Source: Manduca sexta (lineage: Eukaryota > Arthropoda > Insecta > Lepidoptera > Sphingidae). From it: a stretch of DNA of 64,000 nt. Location of the stretch: contig NC_051137.1 of assembly GCF_014839805.1 (NCBI RefSeq), positions 8,917,170 to 8,981,169 on the forward strand, in the 5' to 3' direction. Of the stretch, positions 51,879 through 63,729 are shown piece after piece (the first letter of the stretch is position 1; every line of letters begins with the position of its first letter). A program made the position numbers and the translations under genes. The notes beneath the pieces are model-generated. The model was not told the DNA's origin. It saw only the letters and a program-made list of their open reading frames with translations, and searched no databases.

Positions 51879-52924
51879 TATAGTCATCAACTTAGCGGAT
51901 GTACCACTAAAACAGCCATCTGTTGATTTAACCATTTAAATCCTCTTTTGCCCAAGAAATATTGGTTTTAGTGACTGATGTTTTTTGTTAGTGGATCTTT
52001 GCAATAGTTATTGGGAGTAAGACGTAAATCTATTAAAATATTATACACATTTTGTAACATTATTTAGCTATTGCTGGCTAGCATAGTAGTTCATATTTGT
52101 TCATTCACTTCATACCATTCAGGTGTGTTGCCTACTTTCCAACTCAATGTTACAAAAAAGCTAGACCTCTTTCAAAGTTGATTTATTTTGCTTACAAAAC
52201 CCTTCACTCATTATAATGTGACATTGACATTTACGTGTGTCGCGGAAATATAACCTTATATACTACATAATAAGGTTGTTTTTCCCTGACACGCGTAATG
52301 TCACGCGTAATGTCATGTGGCTGTCGGGCTCGCCGGCAAGCCAAGAGAGGACACACGAGAATACATAAAATATGGGACGGAGATGACAGAGAACATGTAA
52401 ATAAAAACATAAAAATTTTATGTCGAAATTAAAATGATTTGAGTCATTTCCGTATTATATAAAAATGAGAAATGGAATCCATAGTCCATAAAAATGGTGT
52501 ACCTATGTATAGCGCCATATACATAATATGCTGAATTTTCTGTGAGAGAATGTGGATAATTTTTAATTTTCTCAGATTTTTCTGGAAAAATGTCGTTGGT
52601 GAGCGTTCTGCAGAAGCGTTTAAAAACGGATATGTATAAGTCTGCCCCGTTGAGTTAATTTTAATGTGGCTCCATGATCTACCCTTAGTGTCTCGCACAT
52701 TTTTTTGCGGGTTCGGCAATAAAGATTGGCAGCACTGGCAACAGCTGCGAAGGACTAGGTAACTTTCAAAAAAGTTTCAAAAACCAATCTGACATTCCAC
52801 TTTTGTTGTGCATAAAATAAACACTACATTTTTTTACTTAAACAAGTTGCAACCAAGCTGCAACACGTCGTAGACATTCTGTATAACCTTGAATATATTA
52901 CAAGAAAGTTAGAAAAAAAGCACA
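51879..52924. promoter_or_regulatory. EOGT upstream region
   Basis: By position this holds the EOGT promoter and 5' UTR, along with the foldback at 52,217-52,317. No specific promoter element is recognised. Confidence 0.35.
52217..52317. repeat. Foldback repeat in Dp/EOGT interval
   Basis: Arms 52217-52260 and 52269-52317 pair imperfectly (GTGACATT..TTACGTGTGTC and AACCTTAT with their complements). The right arm has a duplicated ACGCGTAATGTC. Loop about 8 nt. MITE-like. Confidence 0.45.
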
Positions 52925-55900
52925 ATGTGGACATCGTTTAGGCTTTTATTTATCTTAGTATCTATACGATTCACAAAATCGATTGATATAAAAGACATAA
53001 ATATACCGGTTGAACATATTCCATACGTTTTTAATGCATTCCCAAATATTGCAAAAGCTTGTATTTTGGACCCAGAATGCCAATACAAAACATTGACAGA
53101 AACAAAAGCATGCTGGGGCTATGAGAATGAATGCGATATTAAAGATTCTTACCACATCAGGCCAATATGTCCTGGTGATCATAGGGGATGGGTTAAAACG
53201 AAGGAAGCTCAATATGATACTTTTTATACCCAAGCCGATTTTGGTAAGTTTGAAATGTTTTAGATTATGTTGTGGATATTTAGGCTTCATACACTACTAC
53301 ATTGTAGTTAAAATTTCACAATGTAATATGGAAAATATAGTTGACTGTACACTACTACTTTGGGCAAAAATAGCTAATCACATGTTGCTTATTTAGAATA
53401 GGTTAATATAATATGCAGCTTACAATCATTAAATTATTATATGTTATAAAATAAACCTTTATTACTGTATTTCAGGATATATTAAGGAGCAAATCAATGA
53501 ATTAATGGTAATGTGTCAAGCCTCATATCAAGATGACACTTCATTGGAATGTTCAAAATATTTAAGGTTTGTGTGTATGTTTTATTCAGTATTGGATTTC
53601 ACTAAGACAATGAAACAAATTGTTAGGTGCAAAAATAGTATAACAAATGTAAACCAACTTTGATTTTGTGATTCCACAGAGAGATTTCTTATGGCAATTG
53701 TTTTGATATTCCAATGGCTCCTTATATCTGTTAACTCTACTACATCTCAACTCCAGCTATATTATCTTCTGAAGGACCTTTGTAAATGGTTACATTAAAG
53801 GAATGCAGCTTGTTTATTGTTATAAATACTAAACTACTGCTCTCTGACATTAATTAGTGGATATTTCAACAGGTTTTGCCGAGGTCGCAATATGATGCTT
53901 AACTTCACTGGGCTTGTAGGGCGGGGTGATAATCTACGATATAAAATGGATATTCTTGGTCCTGGTCAAATAGGTAATTATCTGTTTATTTTTTTTACTG
54001 TTCCTTTAGTAATTCAGAAACATTTATCATGTAGTATTTTTAACAATTTTGGAAAATATGTAAGACCTGTGATGTAATGTAATATTAATATAATTATCTA
54101 ATAGAAACAACTTTTTATATGCTTAGTAATTCTAAATAAGGTTTTAAAATTACCTCAGATTTTAAATAATATTCCTACTAATGTACCAATTTTTGTCTTA
54201 AAATTATTCAAGATCAAAATGTGTATATTCTTTACTCTGGGTATCATAACATAGTTATACAAATTGTCTTGCAGATAAATTTCTGCAATTGTTGTAATAT
54301 GCAAATAATTTTAGAATTTAAATTCTATTCAGTTCATGTAAATTTTACTCACAACACTAAATAGATTAATAAAATCACACCGCTGATGGTCAGGCGCCTT
54401 TAGCTATGTTTATACAAGTGAAAAAACTCACTTGTGCTATTATTCTTTGATACATATAGGTACCAACTCAATAAAGTCAAAAATAAGATAATGTTTTTAA
54501 AATATTTCTTTCTTACTAAGATAATTCAAAACTTATTAATGTTTTTGTAAAAAAAGCAAGATTTATTGAGTTTATAAAAATATAAACTTACATTAAAATC
54601 GAAATTGGCCAAAATCAACAAATACTGTGAATTGCATTGGTATTGTTATTACACTATAACTAAACTATAGTTTAAATATTTTACATAAATTTTGACTCAT
54701 GTAATGCTCTTTGCTTTGACTGTAAAATAACTAAAAATATTTTTTGTTTTCAGGTGGTTACTGTAAATTTTTTTCACAAAGACTTCTTAAGGAAGCAGAA
54801 CATATGAGTGCATTACAATCATGGTCCCCGGAAATGGTGAATTTTGTCAAAACTGATAAGAGGCCTATATCTGATGGTTTATGTGATGTAGTTATTGATA
54901 AACCAACATATATTATGAAATTGGATGCTTGTAAGTATATTTTGTTCTATATTATTAGACGCTATCTATAAAAATTTAATTAATATTGAAATAAGGTTCT
55001 AAGTTTTCAAAATCTTAATGCACCCTAAATTCACATAATTCAGACAATAAATAGTAAATATGTGTTTGTGATTATGTTTTTCAGCTGTGAACATGTACCA
55101 TCACTTTTGTGACTTCTTCAATTTGTATGCCTCTCTGCATGTTAACTCGACGCATCCATCTACTTTCTCCAGAGATAACCATATTTTAGTATGGGAGACA
55201 TTTTCATATGATTCTGCATTCAAGGAAACTTTTAAAGCATTTACAAAAAATCCAATTTGGGACTTGAAAAAGTTCAGAGGGAAAGTAGTCTGTTTCAAAA
55301 ATGTAGTGTTCCCTTTACTACCTCGAATGATATTTGGTCTCTATTATAATACTCCTCTGGTAATTATACATTTTTAATAATAATAACATTTAATAAGGAA
55401 CACCTATAGAGAAAGAATGAAAAAAAAACTGATTTTGATAATCTACAAATAGTAATCTATACTATTATATAAAGCTGAAGAGTTTGTTTGTTTGTTTGTT
55501 TGAACGCGCTAATCTCAGGAACTACCGGTCCAAACTGAAAAATTCTTTTTGCGTTGGATAGCCCTTTGTTCGTGGAGTGCTATAGGCTATTTATCATCAC
55601 GCTATACCCAATAGGAGCGGAGCAGTAATGGCTAATCTCAGGAACTACTGGTCCAAAATGAAAAATTCTTTTTGCGTTGGATAGCCCTTTGTTCGTGTAG
55701 TGCTATAAGCTATATATCATCACGCTATATTTAATAGGAGCGGAGCAGTAATGGCTAATCTCAGGAACTACCGATTCGAACTGAAAAATTCTTTTTGTCT
55801 TGAATAGTCCTTTGTTTGTGGAGTGCTCAAAGCCATATATCATCACGCTATGACCAATAGGAGCGGAGCAGTAATGGCTAATCTCAGGAACTACCGGTTT

Positions 55901-57679
55901 GAACTGAAAAAATCTTTTTGTGTTGGATAGCCCTGTGTTCCTGGAGTGCTATAGGCTATATATCATCACGCTATGACCAATAGGAGCGGAGCAGTAATGA
56001 AACATGTTTCAAAAACGGGGAAAATTATTAGTTTTGAGAGCTTCCGTTGCCTGCGCTGCGTAAAGGTTAAAGTTATGCAACAATGATGTATGACGGGATT
56101 GTTCCACTTAAAAAGTTCTAAAAAATATATTATAAAACAAAGTCCCCCGCTGCATCTGTCTGTCTTAACGTGTTAAACTCAAAAACTACCCAATGTATCA
56201 AGATGAAATTTGGTATGGACACAGTTTGAGACCCTGGGAAGAACATAGGCTCCCGGGAAACTACTACTTTTATAACGGAAAACTTTAGGCTGAAAAACTT
56301 TGTAACGCGGGCGGAGTCGCGGGCAAAAGCTAGTATGAATATAAAAAGTAACTTGATTTCAAAATGAAATTTTGTATAAATTTATTCTTGTATTCTTCCA
56401 GATTTATGGCTGTGAAAGAAGTGGATTATTTCATGCATTTTCAAAACATATAACACATTCCTTAAATATTAAGCTTCATCCTAGAACAGATGACAGAGTG
56501 CGGGTAACATTGCTTTCAAGAGGAACGACATACAGGTCAATACTGAATGAAAAGCAAATAGTAGAAGCACTGAGTAAGGAGAAGGGTTATTACGTGCAGA
56601 AAGTTGTGTATGATAGGAATATGCCTTTCAAAAAGCAACTAGAGTTGACCCACAACACGGATGTGTTTGTTGGTATGCATGGAGCTGGACTTACGCATTT
56701 ATTATTTTTACCAGATTGGGCGGCAGTATTTGAAGTGTAAGTATTTTTTATTAGCAATATTTTGTAGCAATATTTTTTCTATATAAATTACTTGCGTTAC
56801 CTTCGTTGTCTTATTAACGCCGATACGTAAATGTGCTAAGACCCCTTTTCTTTACAAGAAAATGAGTGACTATTAGTACATCAGTCATACAATACCTTCA
56901 GTAGTGAGGTGGGTTGGCTAATGATTTTTTTATGGTGAATTCTAAAAACTATGTTTACTTTTTAGGTACAATTGTGAAGACCCCAATTGTTATGCTGATC
57001 TCACTAGACTTCGAGGACTAAAATACGTCACATGGGAAGACAAAACTAAATTAGTTCAGCAAGATGAGGTACACATTTGATACTTGTTGACAATAATAGA
57101 ATGTTTCTTAATAACTTGAACATCTAGAATTACCGTCTTGTATTGATGGAAATTAATAGCGTAGGTTTAGTATTAGTGTATCATTATAACATAAGAATTA
57201 TCTTCGTATCTTGAGCTCTGACATAAAAGAGAAAAAAATATTTTTTAGAGCTTGTCCAGCGCAGAGAGCGTGTCACATGCTTAACACAATGACAACAAAC
57301 GGCTATTTGGTAAATAATTACCACGAGGTAGTTCCGTTATTCAAGAATAGTACGTAATTGTACGCGTGCGTAATCCTGCGCGACTATTCGAGTTTGTGGA
57401 GCGCTCAAGATATGAGCCGATACCTATACCTAACTTGTTCTTACTTCTGGACGCTTTAGGTGTCCTCTATTATCCTTTTTTCCTATTTAATTTTAAACAA
57501 TATCTTTTCAGGGCCATGGACCAGGGGGAGGTTCACATGCGAAATTCACAAACTATTCGTTCGATGTGAAGGAATTTTTGAGATTAGTCGAGAAATGTGC
57601 TGAGCACGTACGCAAGCGTCCTGATTTTAATAATTTTATTTCAGCTTCTTTAAAAAAGAAATTAAACGAAGAACTTTAA
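52925..57679 (+). CDS. Eogt: EGF domain-specific O-linked N-acetylglucosamine transferase
   Basis: ER-lumen enzyme that transfers GlcNAc from UDP-GlcNAc to Ser/Thr of folded EGF repeats (Notch, Dumpy and similar proteins). Eight exons: 52925-53243, 53476-53566, 53873-53973, 54754-54930, 55085-55359, 56402-56736, 56966-57068, 57512-57679, totalling 1569 nt and 522 residues (human 527). A hydrophobic signal peptide covers about residues 4-19. Family landmarks include [20 protein letters not shown] (231-244), [36 protein letters not shown] (404-422, the GT61/DUF563 core) and [13 protein letters not shown]. The C-terminus LNEEL resembles the KDEL-like ER-retention tails of the family (human HDEL). 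Intron 5 is nearly filled by a Helitron. AATAAA lies at 57684-57689, just past the stop. All phases close and there are no breaks. Confidence 0.96.
55456..56333 (+). mobile_element. Helitron-like element filling EOGT intron 5, four internal repeats
   Basis: Complete 878-bp copy with A before and T after. Four copies of the ~122-bp unit start near 55510, 55632, 55755 and 55877. The intron is 1042 bp, so host intron sequence is only about 160 bp. Same strand as EOGT. Confidence 0.8.
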
Positions 57680-58008
57680 TTTTAATAAATCGTAATCTAT
57701 TGTTTTGTGAAATGTGTAAGTATCTTGAAACGGTACCTGTTGTTTAAAATTGTTTTATTTTGGAGTAATTGTTACTTTTGTTAAGTAAGTAGTTAGTAGT
57801 ACATATGTCACGATAAGTTATTCAACTTATCGCGATATATGTATTTATATTAAGGTCAGGGGGGCTAGCTCCGGCATAGTTTTTGCATACCTCACATTAG
57901 TAAGCTCATATATCAAGCACAATTTGTTGGTGTACCTATGTCGAGGTTTAACACAATTAATAATTATTATTAATCGTTTATATGTACTTCCATATGTTAT
58001 TCACATTA

Positions 58009-58312
58009 GGGGCCGTTCAAGTATTACGTAACGCAATTTTTGAAGGTTTTGGCCCCCCCCACCTCTTATGTAACACGCCGTAACGTTTTCCTGTACGCCC
58101 CCGCCCGCCTCAAAAATGTATGTACCTCTAAATATTTTTTTTTTGGAAACGTACCGGAAAATCGCTAAAATACTTGTTATTGTTTTAAAATAAAAAAAAC
58201 GATGTTACACAATGCATTGTTCGAGCTACACCTCCCGCGCCTGTAACGCATCGTAACGTTTTACAAGACCCCCCCCCCCTCCAAATGCGTTACGTAATAC
58301 TTGAACGGCCCC
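58009..58312. mobile_element. MITE with GGGGCCGTTCAAGTATTACG ends
   Basis: A 304-bp element with a 27-bp inverted end (GGGGCCGTTCAAGTATTACG then TAACGC) at 58009-58035 and again at the right end, no mismatch over the first 26 bp. It contains C-runs and internal CGTAACGTTTT copies. Similar MITEs are widespread in insects, but I cannot name the superfamily. No clear target duplication. Confidence 0.65.
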
Positions 58313-60047
58313 TTTGCTATCTTCAGAATCATATATACAACTTTATTTTAAAGCTTGGCCACTAGAAGGCTTTTTCCCTTCATAAACGGGACAATCCGTT
58401 AAATGAGTGGATTACATGGAAATCTCTTATTATTTGATGTATTAATGTGATAAGATTATAATGTATCGGCAGGAGACAGTTCATTTTGAGCATAAAAAAT
58501 ACACGTCGAATTGAGAATATTCTTTCTTTGATGTCGGTTAAAATCTTAAAAATAATGTCTCGCCTGCTGTTTATGTGCCAATATGTGCAATATTTTTCGG
58601 GGGCTATTCCGGCACCAAGAGAAAGCCCAGGCTTATACTAAAGTTTTTTTTATCGTTTTACGCCATCTAGGTGTTTTTATAGGAACTAAGGAGTTAAGCA
58701 GTTTTATGGATAAGATTCCTCAATTCGAACGCCGTAATTTAAAAAGGATAATTCGCTCCGTATACGGAACAGGACCGCCTGACCTTAGATGATTTTCTCA
58801 TGTTCCTAATCTATGCAACATAAATGCCCAAAACCAACTATTTATGTTAACGTAGTATGCTTGGCAGTTGCATAGAGTAGATTTCGCCGCCCGGATCGAA
58901 CCCACAGTTTGAAGCTCCAAGGCGAGCGAGAGCAAAACGAAGCATTGCGTTCACATTGTCAATGAACATAAGGAAACAAAACATGTTTTACATATTTTAA
59001 CAGACGAGATTTAAAAATTACATTATGTTTACGAGGGTGCGAACGCAAATATTAAGAACAAATCATTTTTAGCCCTTATGGCACGTGGCACTATACCTTT
59101 TTAATGAACACTAGTAGTTATGATGTTCGCTGTTTTAGTATTTGACTATCTTGTCAATTAATAGACTACGGAAACTAACGTGAATACAGGGGAACGATAC
59201 CTACTTAAGAATTTTCTTTTTGTCTTCTTTTTATTATTCTGTGATTTAGCAATGTATGTAAGCTCAAATTTTATTTGATAATAAGTAATATGGAATTCAT
59301 TTCGTCTAAATGAATTTAATATCTCATGCATAATCTCTTAGTCATAGTCACAAGATTGTTAGCAAAGTGTAGTTAGTGTAGCTAAATGATAGAAGAAAAT
59401 TTAAAAGCCTTTTGAACAAACACAGTGATACAAAAAAAAATATACACCGTTACTTTTTAATTACCAAAAATAAAAAATAGCGTTATTTGCTGTTGTTTTT
59501 AAACACATAGTTGACAAAAAAATATGATGTCATAAGATTATCCCTAAAATAAATATAATTTTTAGTCAAAAGTTGCACTGATACAAAATGTTGGCCTTCT
59601 ACCGTCCATTAGTAAATTGTCAATTGATGAACGTCAAACTGACCTGTGATCTACATAGTATTTATTATTTAGTACTCAGAAATTCACTACATGTTGTGTC
59701 CATAATCAAAGTCCTTAATTATAAAAAAAATTGCCCATAGTTAAATTAATGCAGGATTTATGAAAAATTTTACTCGTTATAACTTTTCCATTTAGATTTA
59801 GACTAAAATTCCGACCGCATATTTATGATATCTTCCTTTGTAAATAAACTCCATTTCTGTTTTTGGGTACTTAAAAACGATTGATGTTTTCATCATAGTG
59901 GAAGCTTTGAAACGTGGCAATTGATGACATTTAAAAACAACTCACTTAGGCTGGCTTGCATAACGACTTAATAAATATAATTAACGTTAAATAAATTGAA
60001 TTCATAGTCTGCCTTTTGTCAATTCCTTATAGATGGCGATGATTAAA
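58313..60047. other. No gene seen
   Basis: AT-rich sequence. A 69-codon ORF at 58,583-58,792 has plausible composition but no recognisable motif, so it is not called a gene. Confidence 0.5.
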
Positions 60048-60366
60048 GACCGGCGATAGCCTAGTTGGTTGTGGAACGGAATGCCGAGATGAACCGTAGG
60101 TTCAAAACCCAAGGGCACACACCTCTGACTTTTCTAAAAATTATGTGTGTATTCTTTGTGAATTATCGCTCGCTTTAACGGTGAAGGAAAACATCGTTAG
60201 GATCCTGCACGCCTGAGAAGTTCTCTTTAGGAATTTCGAAGGTGTGTGAAGTCTACCAATCCGCACTAGGCCAGCATGGTGGACTAAGGCCTAATCCCTC
60301 TCAGTAGTAGAGGAAGCCCATGCCCAACAGTGGGACAGTATATAAGACAGGGCTGATATAATAGAT
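60048..60366 (+). repeat. tRNA-derived SINE
   Basis: A tRNA-like head with A box TAGCCTAGTTGG (60057-60068) and B box GGTTCAAAACC (60099-60109), then a body with GGTGAAGGAAAACATCG and GCCCATGCCCAACAGTGGGA, known from lepidopteran SINEs. Ends near GGGCTGATATAATAGATGA. Would be transcribed by RNA polymerase III if active. Confidence 0.75.
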
Positions 60367-60457
60367 GACAGTGAGGAGAGAGATGTGAGATTACAGAGAC
60401 AAAGTCGTGCAAGCCATCCTAAGTGACAAATTCAACCAATTCCATTTAGTGGTTTAT

Positions 60458-60525
60458 GCGTTAACTTCTAGCAAACTTACAAAACAACTTCACAATCGTT
60501 CACATTTATAATATTAGTATCTAGG
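60458..60525 (-). repeat. Fragment of Helitron-like 5' end
   Basis: Minus strand reads ATACTAATATTATAAATGTG followed by a GTGAAG..AAGTTTGCTAGAAG stretch, like the 5' end of the repeat at 5987. Short and diverged. Confidence 0.4.
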
Positions 60526-60759
60526 ATTGGACACATTCAGCATTTCAATAGGTTAATTAAGTAAGTACTCAGTACTCTGTGAGCTACCATGTACTTCGAA
60601 GCTCGAAACATTGCAAATAATCTCGTTGTAGGTACTTCACAAAAATGTTATATGGAGATAGTTATAACGTGTGATTTTGTTAAGGGTCAACGATTTATCT
60701 CCACGCGGCTTTTTTTTTATTGTTATATTAAGCGTACTAGATGATCAGTCAGTTTCAGT

Positions 60760-60793
60760 GTACATTTAACTTAAGATCATCTTAAATTAAATG
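60760..60793. repeat. Short imperfect palindrome
   Basis: CATTTAACTTAAGAT and ATCTTAAATTAAATG pair around a single C. About 31 bp. No context suggests a function. Confidence 0.5.
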
Positions 60794-61407
60794 TAGCTCC
60801 ACTATCATTATGATTATAATGTGATCAGTATTGCACAATTTGCAGGCGCGGTATGCGCTGTTCCTTGCTGTGATGTTTTCGATTAAATAGTTGAATTATA
60901 AATCAAATAAATTTAATTGCATTTTGTCTAGTATTTAAAAGACACGTATGAAGAATTTGTAGTATTTATTGTTTTACTTTTACGGATGTAAAGTGAAATG
61001 TGGTAGCCAAAATTATAAGATCTACGTGTAGCTATAGTAGTAATTAGGTATTACTCGCGGCTGTGCCCGTGAGACTAGCTTTTCTCGCTATATTTTTTTT
61101 TAAAACACTATAGGCTCATAGCGTCAGTGTTATCTATTTAAAAACTAGATTTAAAAAAATGTGTGTGTATGCAATTGACACACGGTAGAAGTGAAACTTT
61201 TAAAAAATAGCCTCCTAGAGATTGAGAACGTTTATTATTTTGGCATAATATTAAACATACTTATTAATTTATTAGTAAGATTAAAATATTCCCTACCATG
61301 ATCATTAGATACCGTACCTAATGACAACTGATCCATATAAAAAACATAAAATAAAATAATTTTATGACGTTAAAACTTGAACCCTTTGTACCCAAAATTC
61401 GATTTTG

Positions 61408-61676
61408 TCACATCGCACGTTAAAAACAAAAGTGGCATTATACGAAATTTGACGGTATTGAGTTAGAACGACATTTGAAATCGCAATAGGCCAATTAGGG
61501 TATCACTAGATGTCACAAGTGTCTATTCATAGTTTTATGTTTTGTGTTTGTTCGTTAAACATAAACTGACACTAATCCAGTTCGTGTCCAGTCGTCAGCG
61601 ACAATTAATGTCGCTCTAACTCAATACCTCCAAATTTCGTATAATGCCACTTTTGTTTTCAACGTGCGACATGTGT
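61408..61676. repeat. Foldback MITE, ~65-bp arms
   Basis: Arms at 61409-61473 and 61606-61675 are about 90% inverted-identical (core AAAACAAAAGTGGCATTATA, continuing CGAAATTTG). Spacer about 130 bp, no ORF. Lies just downstream of the Pao/BEL remnant in that element's reading direction. Confidence 0.55.
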
Positions 61677-61794
61677 AAACACATCGAATCATCATTTAGA
61701 CGAAATAGCCCTGGCAATCGGCATTCCAGGGTCTAATCACGCCACTAGTTAGTAGGTAGCGTCTTGCCTGTTTTGTTAGCATTGCCGATGCTTG

Positions 61795-61905
61795 TGTCGC
61801 GAAAGGTTGCGAAATTATTAAAAACGACGATATAGTATACTATATTTATGGATGATTCTTATTGGTGTTGCTAGGTTTTTAGTAATTTCGCGACCTTTCG
61901 TGACA
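61795..61905 (-). repeat. Probable start of Pao/BEL 3' LTR with inverted arms
   Basis: On the minus strand, a purine tract (GAAAAGA..GAGCGGGAG) is followed at 61905 by TGTCACGAAAGGTCGCG, as expected of a polypurine tract and LTR start. The first ~33 bp recur inverted at 61795-61827. Either the LTR begins with a hairpin or it is only 111 bp and bounded by TGT..ACA. The LTR's far end is not settled, since no second LTR is in the window. Confidence 0.45.
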
Positions 61906-63729
61906 CTCCCGCTCGGAAGAAAAGAGATATTGATTTGTCAACTCCTTTGTCCATTCTCTGATCTTCAGCGCTTGGACGTTCACTATACGCAGTATTCTAT
62001 TATATCTAACTGTTCGTCTATACTATTGTTAATTTCATTTGTCACTGTGTTATCACTTGTTATCGACTCTAGGTTGTCGATAGGTAATTGGTTAATTGCT
62101 TGAAAATTGTTTCATTAAGTTCCGCGGATTCATCTTTTTCATTTGTTAAAGGTATTTCTTTATTAACCCGTGTTTTTTGTGTTTTGCAATGGGTACTTTT
62201 GCGATTGTAATTTCATCTACGTCCTTTATGACTTTCGGTTGATGGTAGCGCATGCTTTTCGTCCGTTTCTTCTATTTCCAATGGGTATAAGTGAGTAATT
62301 AATCTTGTAAAAGAAGAGTTTCCCACCTTTACCTTTACTGACCGACATCTGATAAGATGCTCTAATAAGAGAAACTATTTCGCCAACTTTTCGACATTCA
62401 CGGTTTTTACTTTCTTTGATCTGACCTACTTTAGGTACCTCCTTCGATAATATTCTGGGTCCTTTGTGAGAATTCCAATATCTTTTCTTCAGGCTCGAAA
62501 GACATCGGTTTGCAAATATTTCTTTAAATTCTTTTAGAATTATTCTAGCTTTTCTTCAACTCTATACTAGGTCTGCCTTAGTAGTTGTACCTTCTAGTAG
62601 ATTTTTTTCCTGCGAATCTACTAAGGTGATGGATCTACCAGGCGTAAGGAAGTTTGCTGGTGTGGGAACATGTTCTATTTCGGTGTCTACAGACGTTAAG
62701 GGTCCAGTATTCAATATTGCCTCAATTTCTTTCATCACTGTCATCAACTGAGTATCCTTCAGTAAGTGTTTCTGTAAAGTCCTCTTCATGCAGTGCTTAA
62801 CTAAGCCCACTAATCTTTCATAGAAATATGCTACTTTGATTCTGATTGCAACACGGCTTCGATACTATTTCCTATATTGATTTGAAATATAACGCGTTAT
62901 GAGTGTCGGTACACCTATAACCGATATCATTCTTGTAAGGGCAAGTAAGCCTTCTTCTGCTGTCAAATCGTGTACCATTTCTAAATATACGGCTCTAATA
63001 GCTAGACAAGTAAATAGACATAATCCATCTTTTACTTAGGCTGTTTGGTGTGCTAACTAAAATGGTCCAAGGTAATCTATCCCTGTAAATGTATATGGTT
63101 TACTGAAATTAACCCTTTCAAGAGGGAGCGTTGGTGTAGGTAGTAGTTTGAATGGTCCACCACTACGTTTAATGCGCCTTTTACATTTCTTCATTTTTTT
63201 TTGATCTTTGCTCTTTCCTTGCGGGATCCAATAAGATTGTCTTATAATACTCAATGTATGGTTTGCTCCTACGTGGTAATTTTTCTCACGTGTCGTGTTA
63301 CTAATATTATCTGTAAATTCACAATATTTCGGAATGAGTATAGGGTATCTTTTATCGAATGACCAGTCTGCATTTTTCTTTCTTTACACCTTAATATATC
63401 GTCAATATCTTTAACGAACCTATGTTTCTGCTGAGATTTGTCTCATTTTCTTTTATTTCTTTGGGAAAAAGCTCAGACTGAATGTTTTTTAAGTTTGTAG
63501 TGTTGATTCTTGTTATTTCTTTTATTCTTATGTTGAAGTCTGAGTTCTGTTCCATCCCTTTTGAGGATTCGTTCGATGTTTGGAGGTTGACTGTCTTCTT
63601 TACAGTCGATTTCGTGAGAGCCCGTGTGCAGTGGGGCAAAATATAGGCTTGTTTGACATATTTCAGTTTCCAACCGTAATATTTTTCATAACGTAATCTG
63701 ACTATAACTTTTGTAAAATTATAGAGCAA
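61906..63729 (-). mobile_element. Pao/BEL LTR retrotransposon, 3' part, decayed
   Basis: Minus-strand remnants in the order expected of the end of a Pao/BEL polyprotein: a linker between RNase H and integrase (63,729-63,391), the integrase zinc-binding and catalytic start (63,254-63,057), then the integrase end and DUF5641-like region (62,810-62,562) with further degraded sequence to about 62,100. In-frame stops and shifts interrupt each step. Gag, protease and reverse transcriptase would lie beyond the right edge or are lost. Confidence 0.7.
62562..63254 (-). pseudogene. Pao/BEL integrase remnant
   Basis: The first segment (63,254-63,057) has SIIRQSYWIP, the HHCC zinc-finger neighbourhood, then LPLERV and FTGIDYLGPF, holding the first catalytic Asp of the integrase core. 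The second segment (62,810-62,562) has GLVKHCMKRTL, the region of the catalytic Glu side of the core, and LNTGPLTS and PTPANFLTPG, which mark the integrase C-terminal/DUF5641 region of Pao elements. Stops and frame changes lie between (about 63,050-62,815). Not functional as it stands. Confidence 0.7.

Noticed and set aside
52955..53290. 111-codon ORF on the minus strand
   Set aside because: Antisense shadow of EOGT exon 1.
57801..57841. Hairpin CGATAAGTTattcAACTTATCG after EOGT
   Set aside because: Short stem in AT-rich 3' sequence, expected by chance, and eukaryotic genes do not need such terminators.
58583..58792. 69-codon ORF ending in IRSVYGTGPPDLR
   Set aside because: Plausible composition but no recognised motif, no neighbours or splice signals to support it.
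61050..61080. Sequence CTCGCGGCTGTGCCCGTG next to ACTAGCTTTT, like a reversed Helitron end
   Set aside because: Too short and the CTAG is not in the expected spacing.
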